In this document: one piece after another, positions 17,005-24,326 of the stretch
How positions within the stretch are numbered: the stretch's first letter is position 1
Layout of the letters: each line of letters begins with the position of its first letter
Assembly (NCBI GenBank): GCA_000421045.1
Contig: ATWC01000018.1
Location: 1-55,764 of the forward strand
Direction: 5' to 3'
Length of the DNA stretch: 55,764 nucleotides
Source: Lachnospiraceae bacterium NK4A179
GTDB taxonomy: Bacteria > Bacillota > Clostridia > Lachnospirales > Lachnospiraceae
Program-made: the position numbers and the translations under genes
Notes under the pieces: generated by a model
Told to the model about the DNA's origin: nothing
The model's database searches: none
The model's input: only the letters and a program-made list of their open reading frames with translations

Positions 17005-18578
17005 ATCCCTGAATATGAATACACAAATATCCCGATGCATCCTGCATAAAACATCCACATTTCAGGTGATGTTAACATCGCTTTTATAGTCTCAATCCTG
17101 CCCGGTTCACCCGGACGACTTACAAGCGCAAGCTTCTTTTTGGCAAATAAGATTATCAGTGTCACTAATCCCACAAATCCCATTCCTGCATACAGTAACA
17201 TCCACAATCCAAATACAGGTACCATTGGAGAATCAGTAATGACCTGTCCGTTTTCATCCATGATCGCATTCATTAGTCCCGCTGTGATCACAGAACTGGC
17301 AAGATTCACCGTCATATGAAGCGCAATAGTATATCTTATCCTTCCTGTACGTAAGTACACAAAGGCAAAAAGCATTCCAAGACCTGTTGCATAGAAAAAC
17401 TGTGACAGATTACCGTGGAACAGACCGAACATAAGTCCCGAAAGCAGTACACAGACAAACTCTCCGTATTTATAAAGCCTGTCACAAAGAAGCTTTCTGA
17501 AAATCAGTTCCTCAAAAATCGGTGCACCTATACCCACAACAAGTATCCTTGGAATGACCGAAGAAGAAAACAGGATACCGGATAGAGGACTTGTCGAACT
17601 ACCCGAAAGCAGCAGCTGAAAGGCCGCTCCTATGACAGCACCGGGAATCATTATTCCAAAGCTAAGAAGCAGGTACAGTAACCATTTTGCACCGATACCA
17701 TGCTCTTCGATCTTCTTAACCTGAATCTTACGGCTCGCAAGATATATTACAGGGAATCCGACAACATCCACTGATAAAAATGTTGCCAGCAGCTGAAAAG
17801 CGACCATATGATCATCTACGTAACCGGGTTTTAAAATATCAGCGCCAAGTGAAAATAAGATCTGAAATCCAAACACTGCCACAAAGAACAAAGCATATCT
17901 GACACCTGTACCGCCAAGCCTTCTCTTAAGATCTGTCTCCGGCTCTTCTGCATCAGGCATCCCTGCTGCCAGAACAGTAAATGTCATAAGTACCGTGATA
18001 ACAAGGAGCAGGATAAACGTGTTTCTCTTCACTTCCGGCAAAGCATCGCCGACCTTCTCTGCCTCAACCATATACTCAACCTTGTCTATGGCGTTCTTTT
18101 CCATAGTTTCAAAATCAGCGTTCTTAACAGCCTGCTCGAGCTGTTGATCATTTGAAAACGTATAGTACTGCTTTGCAAAATCTCTGAAACCATCTCCATT
18201 AGCAAGATAGTCAAACTCTACTGTACAGGTACCTGCTTTAAGATCAAATTCTTCTGACCAGCCTGTCATAGAGCCTGCAGTCATACTTGTTAAAGCATTA
18301 CCGTCTTTGTCTTTTATTACGATCCCGTGGATGAAACTGTAGGCGTCCGCCACCACATCAACGCTTATCCTGTATTTACCATCCTCCGGGATACTTATTG
18401 TCTTTGATAGTCCGGCTGAATCAGGCATACTGTCTGTCACTACGATATCCTGAGTCCAGTTTTCATTAAAGATAGTCTCATATACAGCCGAATTCTTTCC
18501 ATAATTTATGAATACTACGAAAAATGCAGCTATCAGCACGATCGTAATTATGCTAAAAATGGTTCTGAACTTCTTCAT
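17001..18578 (-). CDS. CPBP family intramembrane metalloprotease with N-terminal outer domain
   Basis: A membrane protein of 525 residues. After a first helix (about 8-26) there is an extracytoplasmic region of about 160 residues, then a second helix and a polytopic C-terminal half. The half from about 300-450 carries the three CPBP (Abi/CAAX-protease-like) motifs: PIFEELIFRKLLC (EExxxR, near 356), FGLFHGNL, and IALHMTVN. These place Glu and His metal ligands within the membrane. The N-terminal domain is an addition to the usual 220-300 residue enzyme and may sense or bind a substrate. It overlaps the DUF2812 gene by 4 bases (ATGA) and is last in the PadR operon. Confidence 0.85.
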   Translation of the reverse strand: MKKFRTIFSIITIVLIAAFFVVFINYGKNSAVYETIFNENWTQDIVVTDSMPDSAGLSKTISIPEDGKYRISVDVVADAYSFIHGIVIKDKDGNALTSMTAGSMTGWSEEFDLKAGTCTVEFDYLANGDGFRDFAKQYYTFSNDQQLEQAVKNADFETMEKNAIDKVEYMVEAEKVGDALPEVKRNTFILLLVITVLMTFTVLAAGMPDAEEPETDLKRRLGGTGVRYALFFVAVFGFQILFSLGADILKPGYVDDHMVAFQLLATFLSVDVVGFPVIYLASRKIQVKKIEEHGIGAKWLLYLLLSFGIMIPGAVIGAAFQLLLSGSSTSPLSGILFSSSVIPRILVVGIGAPIFEELIFRKLLCDRLYKYGEFVCVLLSGLMFGLFHGNLSQFFYATGLGMLFAFVYLRTGRIRYTIALHMTVNLASSVITAGLMNAIMDENGQVITDSPMVPVFGLWMLLYAGMGFVGLVTLIILFAKKKLALVSRPGEPGRIETIKAMLTSPEMWMFYAGCIGIFVYSYSGI

Positions 18579-19267
18579 CTCTTCCTCCTTATTGCAGTGA
18601 CCACAGCACCTGCGATTATCAGTGCGACCGCTATGAGCAGCATCACTCCGCGTATTGCTGTCGGTATATGATCCATACCAAGCAGAGCTATCGAATTTAC
18701 CAGAAATCCTGCAGGAATTAGCGGAGATATCTGTCTGCCGTTATATCTTTTAACAGTTTCACCCTTACGTTCCTTAAGCTCAGCGATGATACGATCTGTA
18801 CGTATGAGCATATTTGCAAATACCACAATAAATGCAGCTATCATCATCGCAAAAGCGAAGCCTGCCGGATATTGGAACCCTATATACAGTTCATAGATAA
18901 AGCCTAAGAGTTCCACGATCAAAGCGATCTTAAACAGAAGAGATATTTTTTTATACTGACCGATCTGACTGTCCACATCCGTATAAAGCTCAAATTCACC
19001 ATCAGCTGTCTTCTTGCGCATGGTCACCCAAGGCCCCCAGCAAGCTACGATCTCCACACCCATCTCATTCATAAACTCTTTGTATGAACTGTTTACGCGT
19101 CCAAAGCCCTGACCGATATCTATCTGATAGCGCCATTCGCCCTTTTCACAGGGTTCAAATTCATAGAAGCCCGCAAAAAAATTTTTCATGGCATAACCCT
19201 CATCAGACAGCTGATTGAGCCATTCGGTTTCTTTATCTTTATCATAATAGAGTCTAAACTTTACCAT
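18575..19267 (-). CDS. DUF2812 domain membrane protein
   Basis: A protein of 230 residues. The first ~120 residues (KFRLYYDKDKETEWLNQLS; GYAMKNFFAGFYEFEPCE; RYQIDIGQG) match DUF2812. Then come two paired hydrophobic segments (about 112-160) and two more at the C-terminus (about 175-225). DUF2812 proteins are usually encoded directly after a PadR repressor, as here, and are thought to act at the membrane; no biochemical role is known to me. AGGAG precedes the start by 8 bases. It overlaps the CPBP gene by 4 bases, so translational coupling is likely. Confidence 0.85.
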   Translation of the reverse strand: MVKFRLYYDKDKETEWLNQLSDEGYAMKNFFAGFYEFEPCEKGEWRYQIDIGQGFGRVNSSYKEFMNEMGVEIVACWGPWVTMRKKTADGEFELYTDVDSQIGQYKKISLLFKIALIVELLGFIYELYIGFQYPAGFAFAMMIAAFIVVFANMLIRTDRIIAELKERKGETVKRYNGRQISPLIPAGFLVNSIALLGMDHIPTAIRGVMLLIAVALIIAGAVVTAIRRKR

Positions 19268-19269
19268 TT

Positions 19270-19599
19270 TTATTTCTCCTTTATGAGTTCCGCGTTTTTA
19301 AGGAGCTCCGAAAGTCTGAGTCTTTCAGCTTCAAACACTTCCCTGCCTGAATCAGTTATCAGATATTGTTTTTTCCCTCGCGAGCCGGCTTCGGCATCAT
19401 ATACCTGGATCCATTTTTTCTTCTCCAGATTCTGTATCGCTCCGTAGAGCGTTCCTGCTCCCAGTACCAGGCGTCCCGATGTCATGCTTTCCACTTCCTG
19501 TATGATCCCGTATCCGTGATTCGGATGGCGAAGCGCCAGAAGTATGTAGAAGATGGCCTCTGTAAGGGGCAGATCTTTTTCCATTCCTTTCACTGTCAT
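19270..19599 (-). CDS. PadR family transcriptional regulator
   Basis: A short (109-residue) PadR protein. LTEAIFYILLALRHPNHGYGIIQEVE and LVLGAGTLYGAIQNLEKKKW are the winged-helix segments, and YLITDSGREVFEAERLRL leads into the short dimerisation helix. PadR-s1 proteins repress their own operons and respond to small molecules or envelope stress. GAGGAG precedes the start. It lies 2 bases before the DUF2812 gene and 25 bases after a small membrane gene. The ATATATCG repeats upstream of the operon are the likely binding sites. Confidence 0.92.
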   Translation of the reverse strand: MTVKGMEKDLPLTEAIFYILLALRHPNHGYGIIQEVESMTSGRLVLGAGTLYGAIQNLEKKKWIQVYDAEAGSRGKKQYLITDSGREVFEAERLRLSELLKNAELIKEK

Positions 19600-19624
19600 T
19601 ATCTCCTCACATTTTTTATGTTCT

Positions 19625-19837
19625 TCAGCAACGTCCCTGCTTTTTAAAATGATGTATCCTCATGCTTGCAAATGCTGCCATTGGAAGCGCCAGCAGATCG
19701 ATGATACCGGTGAAACGAATTGCCGCATCTGACATAGGGATATTGAAAAATGATTCTGCAAATACAGGGATAAAATACAGTGTAAGTACTGCCAGGCTGA
19801 TAGCTCTCATGATCTTTAATGTCTTAGTGTTATTCAT
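19625..19837 (-). CDS. Small two-helix membrane protein, first gene of PadR operon
   Basis: A protein of 70 residues with GGGAGG 9 bases before its ATG. It has two hydrophobic segments (about 8-28 and 36-58) separated by an FNIPMSDAAIRF loop, ending in HHFKKQGRC. It leads the operon that continues with PadR, DUF2812 and the CPBP protease. Family unknown; it may be a partner or substrate of the protease. Confidence 0.65.
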   Translation of the reverse strand: MNNTKTLKIMRAISLAVLTLYFIPVFAESFFNIPMSDAAIRFTGIIDLLALPMAAFASMRIHHFKKQGRC

Positions 19838-19882
19838 TGTTTGTTCCCTCCCAGGTTTATAATATATTTTTAATATGTCTGC

Positions 19883-19936
19883 CGATATATCGTCTGTCGT
19901 TATATCGTGATTAGAATATATCGTATGGCGATATAT
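19883..19936 (-). promoter_or_regulatory. Putative PadR operator cluster
   Basis: CGATATATCG (19883-19892, palindromic), ATATCGT (19902-19908) and ATATATCG-N5-CGATATAT (19916-19936, perfect) lie 46-99 bases before the operon's first start. The repeated half-site ATATCG suggests cooperative binding by the PadR dimer, over the promoter region of the - strand operon. Confidence 0.6.
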
Positions 19937-19972
19937 TTGTCAAGATAATTTCGAAAAATATTTTTTTCAGAC

Positions 19973-20006
19973 AAAAAAATGCAGGAGTTCAACAATGAAC
20001 TCCTGC
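19973..20006 (-). terminator. Terminator of yccF-like gene
   Basis: GCAGGAGTTC and GAACTCCTGC form a perfect 10-bp stem with a 6-base loop. On the - strand it is followed by ATTTTTTT, ending the YccF gene. Confidence 0.85.
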
Positions 20007-20024
20007 CCTATAAACCCCAATGTT

Positions 20025-20393
20025 TCAGGCGGTTTCCACTATTCCCGCTCCAAACGGCCAGAGAGAAAGCTTTGCCATCTTGAATGCCTGTATACCGAAA
20101 GGTATGCCCACAACACTCATGCAGGTTACAACTCCGGAAATGACGTAAGCGATCGCCATCCATATTCCGAAAAGAAGGCACCATACAATATTGGCTGTCG
20201 TAGAAAGTGTACCGCCACCGTAAACCACATCTTTACCAAACGGTGTAAGCGTAAGCTTTGCCATCTTAAACGCCTGTCTGCCAAGTGGTATCCCCACTAC
20301 CGTTAGATAACAAAGTGCTCCTATGCACACCCATGTAAAAGCGATTTCCAGTCCGCCAAGCAGTATCCACAATATGTTTCCGATCACTCTCAT
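20025..20393 (-). CDS. YccF domain membrane protein
   Basis: A protein of 122 residues with two copies of the YccF pattern: GIPLGRQAFKMAKLTLTPFG and GIPFGIQAFKMAKLSLWPFG, each preceded by a hydrophobic helix, plus an N-terminal helix (ILWILLGGLEIAFTWV). YccF proteins are small inner-membrane proteins of unknown function. AGGAGG precedes the start. The gene is monocistronic with its own terminator. Confidence 0.92.
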   Translation of the reverse strand: MRVIGNILWILLGGLEIAFTWVCIGALCYLTVVGIPLGRQAFKMAKLTLTPFGKDVVYGGGTLSTTANIVWCLLFGIWMAIAYVISGVVTCMSVVGIPFGIQAFKMAKLSLWPFGAGIVETA

Positions 20394-20485
20394 AGCAATT
20401 CCTCCTTATCAGTTTTCTTTATAGTTGAATGCTATCACATCAACTCTTAAATATTCCTTAAATCAAAAAATATTACTTTCAATAA

Positions 20486-20515
20486 GAAAAACCCCCGTGC
20501 CAAAGACACAGGGGC
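20486..20515 (-). terminator. Terminator of ECF S-component gene
   Basis: On the - strand GCCCCTGTG and CACGGGGG pair around a short loop and are followed by GTTTTTCTT. It lies 25 bases after the S-component stop. Confidence 0.8.
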
Positions 20516-20539
20516 AAAAGAGGATGAAAATTATGAAGC

Positions 20540-21106
20540 TTATTTATAAAGTCTGCTAAGCAGCGGATAAAGCGTGGTGGATATTATGACTCCGAAAATT
20601 CCCTGAATGATATTGGGCAGGATACCGACTGCAGCTGCTGCCACTCCGGCAGCAAGACCGGAACTCTCTCCCGCCGTCAGAATAAATATCTCAAAGACAA
20701 AATATCCCGTTACCATTACCAGTTCACCGATGATGCCTGCAAGCACCAGCTTTATCACATTCTTTTTGTTTTCAAGAACCTTAGCCAGACCTTTAAATAT
20801 AAGACTTGCAACCAATGCAGTTGCTCCCTTTATCAGAAAAGTGGCAGGTACATAGATGAAGTAGCCTCCTATCAGATCAGACATTGCCGAACCTATAGCT
20901 GCTGCCAGGCTGCCCCATACCGGTCCCAGCATTATTCCCGACAACAGGACAAATCCGTCTCCCGGATGAATGTAACCGTTTGTTGGCGTAGGGATCTTTA
21001 TGATCATTGTACCTACATATGTCAGTGCTGCCATGAGTGCCGTAATAACCAGCCGTCTCGTTTTTTCAGTCTGTAATGATTTGGTTTTTGTTTTGATCTC
21101 ACTCAT
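20540..21106 (-). CDS. ECF transporter S component, vitamin specificity subunit
   Basis: A membrane protein of 188 residues with about six helices. TRRLVITALMAALTYVGTM and TNGYIHPGDGFVLLSGIMLG match ECF S-components of the HmpT/PdxU type, and LAAAIGSAMSDLIGGYFIY is the conserved core. It would bind a vitamin outside the cell and use a shared energising module (EcfA/A'/T) encoded elsewhere. The divergent MocR-type regulator suggests a vitamin B6 compound (PdxU-like); hydroxymethylpyrimidine is the main alternative. AAGGAG precedes the start. Ligand assignment is inference. Confidence 0.85.
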   Translation of the reverse strand: MSEIKTKTKSLQTEKTRRLVITALMAALTYVGTMIIKIPTPTNGYIHPGDGFVLLSGIMLGPVWGSLAAAIGSAMSDLIGGYFIYVPATFLIKGATALVASLIFKGLAKVLENKKNVIKLVLAGIIGELVMVTGYFVFEIFILTAGESSGLAAGVAAAAVGILPNIIQGIFGVIISTTLYPLLSRLYK

Positions 21107-21170
21107 AATGCTCCTTACGATCTGTATTTGATCTTTTTCATCTGTTTTCTTTGTTTGTGATGGGTGTATA

Positions 21171-21188
21171 ATACCATCAGTCTGGTAT
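21171..21188. promoter_or_regulatory. Inverted repeat ATACC-N8-GGTAT, likely regulator site
   Basis: It lies in the 125-base divergent gap between the S-component and the MocR-like regulator and overlaps a TATAAT (21167-21172). Bound protein here could control both promoters. Confidence 0.5.
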
Positions 21189-21231
21189 CTAAAAAAGGGA
21201 TAAAACTAATTATTATTTAGGGGACAGTTTT

Positions 21232-22536
21232 ATGAAGGTCTATGAAAAAATATACGACTATTTTGTAAGCGATATGAGATCCGGTCAGCTCAAAGCAGGA
21301 GACAGGATGCCATCTCTCAGAAAATGTCAGGAGACACTGTCGGTAAGCAGGACCTCTGCCGAGACTGCATATATGCAGCTTGCGGCAGACGGGTATATTT
21401 ATTCCGTGGAAAAAGTCGGATTCTATGTGACCGATCTGGCCGGCCGTTACTCTGACTCCGGTAAAGAAAAGTCCGCTGATGAAAAAAATAAACTTCAGAC
21501 CCGCGAAAAGATCATCTATAACCTTGAAACCATAGGTACCGACAAAGAAGTTTCCATCCTTGATCTGTGGAGAAGATATATGAAATCCGCTCTCAGACAG
21601 GAAGAACGACTGCTTTCATATGCAGGCAATCAGGGAGAATATGATCTGCGCTCCGAGATCGCAGCTTATGTCAGAAAGAACAGAAACATTATCTGCTCTC
21701 CTGAAGATATAGTGATAGGGGCCGGCTTCCAGAGCCTGCTTTCCATACTCATAGCGCTGATCCCCGGAGAAAGATCCATCTCCTTCCCTACCAGAAGTTT
21801 TACGGGCTGTGCCGAAACCTTTTCAATGGCAGGCTTTGACGTAGCATACAGAAACAAAGCAAGCCACGTCATTTATGTAACACCCTCCTGCATGACAAAA
21901 TGGGGAGATGTGATGACAATGAAAAGGCGTAAAGAACTGATAGAACATGCCAGGACAAACGGGCATCTGATCATAGAAGATGATTATCAGAATGAATTTG
22001 TTTTTTCAAGCAGGCCCACTCCCAGTCTCTATGCAATGAACGGAGGAGAGGATACTGCATTCCTCGGCTCTTTTTCACGTGTACTGCTCCCCAGTGTCCG
22101 CATCAGTTATCTGATACTTCCAAAGGGCGTCAGAGCCGAATACGAAAAGATCAAAAAGTATTATAACCAGACCGCATCCAAAGCCGAGCAGATAGCCCTT
22201 ACCCAGTTCTTAAGAGACGGGCATCTGCAAAGACACATTAGAAAGATGCGCAGACTCTATGTAAATAAGCGTGCGCAGACTGTTGCAGCAATAAAAAAAT
22301 CCTTTCCGTTAGATACCCAGATAAAACTTGGAAACTCCGGAATGGAGATCGGGCTTATCTTAAACGGGAAGAACTTAATGAAGAAACTTGAAAACTCAAG
22401 AGTCGCTGTGACTCCGGTGGAAGCAGATGAGAAAAGTGTATCCGTGCTCATCTCATGCAGTGCCATCCCCGGTAAAGATATAAAGGCCGCGATAGAGATG
22501 CTTGCTTGTGATCTGTATCCTGATAAAAGATCATAA
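21232..22536 (+). CDS. MocR/PdxR-type GntR regulator lacking the PLP lysine
   Basis: A protein of 434 residues. Residues 1-70 are a GntR winged helix (IYDYFVSDMRSGQLKAGDRM, PSLRKCQETLSVSRTSAETA). From about 110 to the end comes a fold-type I aminotransferase-like domain (IGAGFQSLLSILIALIPGE, LIIEDDYQNEF). The segment that normally reads GTFSK-x-LxPxLRxGY is here GSFSRVLLPSVRISYLILP, so the lysine that forms the PLP Schiff base is Arg (CGT). PLP could still bind without a covalent link, or the domain may sense another ligand. It is divergent from the vitamin transporter subunit it probably regulates, and its 3' end lies 5 bases from the convergent methyltransferase gene. Confidence 0.88.
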   Translation: MKVYEKIYDYFVSDMRSGQLKAGDRMPSLRKCQETLSVSRTSAETAYMQLAADGYIYSVEKVGFYVTDLAGRYSDSGKEKSADEKNKLQTREKIIYNLETIGTDKEVSILDLWRRYMKSALRQEERLLSYAGNQGEYDLRSEIAAYVRKNRNIICSPEDIVIGAGFQSLLSILIALIPGERSISFPTRSFTGCAETFSMAGFDVAYRNKASHVIYVTPSCMTKWGDVMTMKRRKELIEHARTNGHLIIEDDYQNEFVFSSRPTPSLYAMNGGEDTAFLGSFSRVLLPSVRISYLILPKGVRAEYEKIKKYYNQTASKAEQIALTQFLRDGHLQRHIRKMRRLYVNKRAQTVAAIKKSFPLDTQIKLGNSGMEIGLILNGKNLMKKLENSRVAVTPVEADEKSVSVLISCSAIPGKDIKAAIEMLACDLYPDKRS

Positions 22537-22541
22537 GCCTG

Positions 22542-24326
22542 CTATTTTATTTTTGTAAGTATGCGACGGATCAGATCCACCCTTCCCAGGGGTGTCATCA
22601 GATAATAACCATCCGCAATATCCTCAAGCTTCTTTGCAAGATCCACTGCCATGGATAATGCCACGCTCTCTCCCTCCTCACGTGTCATCTCGGGATCATA
22701 CAGATTCATTATCTCATCCGGAACGTTTATGCCATGCACTTCATTTTTCATAAAGAGTGCATTGCGATAGCTGACAAGCGGCATGATGCCGCATATAACT
22801 TTTGCACCGGTCGTTTCACGGAGCATTTTAACTCTCTCTATATCTTCATTGCTGTAGATGGGCTGCGTAAGGAAATATGAACAGCCTTCATTCATCTTGT
22901 TTTTCATACGCTCGATGATCGACTGCACACCGACGCCATCATAATTCAGAGCGCCTCCATAGATAAACGGATCATCTTTAAGCAGGTCTGAATTGAGTTG
23001 CTTTATGTAATTCATCAAACGCACGGAGTTAAAATCAAACACTCCCGATATGGTCTGACGGTCTTCTTTATTCACGGGATCTCCTGTGATGATCAGGAGA
23101 TTGCGGATGTCTGCCATATGCAGAGCAAGCAGTTCAGCACGTATACCGATGATATTTTTATCACGGCAGCATATATGAGGCATGACTTCCACACCATGTT
23201 CTCTGTGCATTATCGATGCCATGATCCCCGAATCGGCACGGGGCTTAGCCATGGGCGAATCAGAGATCGTGATGATATCCGCTTCATCTTTGATCTTTTT
23301 TACCATCTGCTCAAAGCTTTCGCGGTTGGACTTAAACGGGGAATCAAGTTCAACCACAAATACTTTTTCACCCGACTGTAATTTTTGATAAAAACGGTTT
23401 TCCGATCTCTTAATTTCCTCTGCGGAAGAAACATTCAAAATCTTCTTTTGTACATGGATACTTCCATCTACCGCTTCATCGTTTATTATCCTGTCAGTCT
23501 CTTTTCTCAGAAGACGTATATGTTCCGGCGTAGTGCCGCAGCACCCTCCGACCATACGTATGCCTTGCTTAAGTATCCGTCCAAGGTGCTCCACGAAATA
23601 TGAAGCCTGATCGGGATTCTGTCTTCTCCCACGCAAACTCAGCTGATATCCTGCATTTGGATAAACAGCAACAGGAATGCCCTGCGGCAGTTCAACACTT
23701 TTTAAGACTCTCTCCATATGAGCAGAGCCAATACCGCAGTTAAGACCGACTGCATCCAGATATTCACAGTCATTAAAAAGACTCTGCGCACTGTATCCCA
23801 TGTTGGTATAACCGGATACATTCAGTGCATAGGATGCCATGATAAATACGTCCGGATGGTTAACACGAATGCTTGATACGATCTGCTTCACTTCCGACAT
23901 ATCCGAAAATGTTTCAAGTAATATGCCGTCCACTCCGGCTCCTATCAGGACTTCTGCGATCTCGCTGTATTCCTCAATATCATAACGATCCACATCCGCG
24001 TCCTGACGTATAGGTCCTATTGAGCCCAGGATACCAACGTTTCGAACTTCAGCAGAAGCTTTTTTAGCGGTGTTTACCGCACTAAGCAATGCTTCATCCC
24101 TTTTGCTTCTGTCCGGGAACAGTAAATGATTTACTGCAAAAGTGTTGGTACGTATCAGATCAGCTCCGGCACGGATATACTCTGCATGGATGCCAAAGAT
24201 CTCGTCAGGAAACTTAAGACCTGCGATCTCCGCCTCTCCCTTTTCCGGATACAGTTCGTTGTAATAAGTACCAAGCGCACCATCCAAAAGTAATATCCGT
24301 TCTGCCAAAGCCGTCTTTATATTCAT
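22542..24326 (-). CDS. Homocysteine S-methyltransferase / methylenetetrahydrofolate reductase fusion
   Basis: A bifunctional cytosolic enzyme of 594 residues, YitJ-like. The N-terminal half (about 1-290) is a homocysteine methyltransferase: LLDGALGTYYNE at the start, GLNCGIG and MVGGCCGTTPEHIRLL supply the three zinc-binding Cys. The C-terminal half (about 310-594) is a MetF-type reductase: EKVFVVELDSPF, LLIITGDPVNKEDRQ and SYFLTQPIYSNEDIERV. Together it makes 5-methyl-THF from 5,10-methylene-THF and can methylate homocysteine. It overlaps the end of metE by 4 bases (ATGA), so it supplies reduced folate for the enzyme before it in the operon. Confidence 0.93.
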   Translation of the reverse strand: MNIKTALAERILLLDGALGTYYNELYPEKGEAEIAGLKFPDEIFGIHAEYIRAGADLIRTNTFAVNHLLFPDRSKRDEALLSAVNTAKKASAEVRNVGILGSIGPIRQDADVDRYDIEEYSEIAEVLIGAGVDGILLETFSDMSEVKQIVSSIRVNHPDVFIMASYALNVSGYTNMGYSAQSLFNDCEYLDAVGLNCGIGSAHMERVLKSVELPQGIPVAVYPNAGYQLSLRGRRQNPDQASYFVEHLGRILKQGIRMVGGCCGTTPEHIRLLRKETDRIINDEAVDGSIHVQKKILNVSSAEEIKRSENRFYQKLQSGEKVFVVELDSPFKSNRESFEQMVKKIKDEADIITISDSPMAKPRADSGIMASIMHREHGVEVMPHICCRDKNIIGIRAELLALHMADIRNLLIITGDPVNKEDRQTISGVFDFNSVRLMNYIKQLNSDLLKDDPFIYGGALNYDGVGVQSIIERMKNKMNEGCSYFLTQPIYSNEDIERVKMLRETTGAKVICGIMPLVSYRNALFMKNEVHGINVPDEIMNLYDPEMTREEGESVALSMAVDLAKKLEDIADGYYLMTPLGRVDLIRRILTKIK

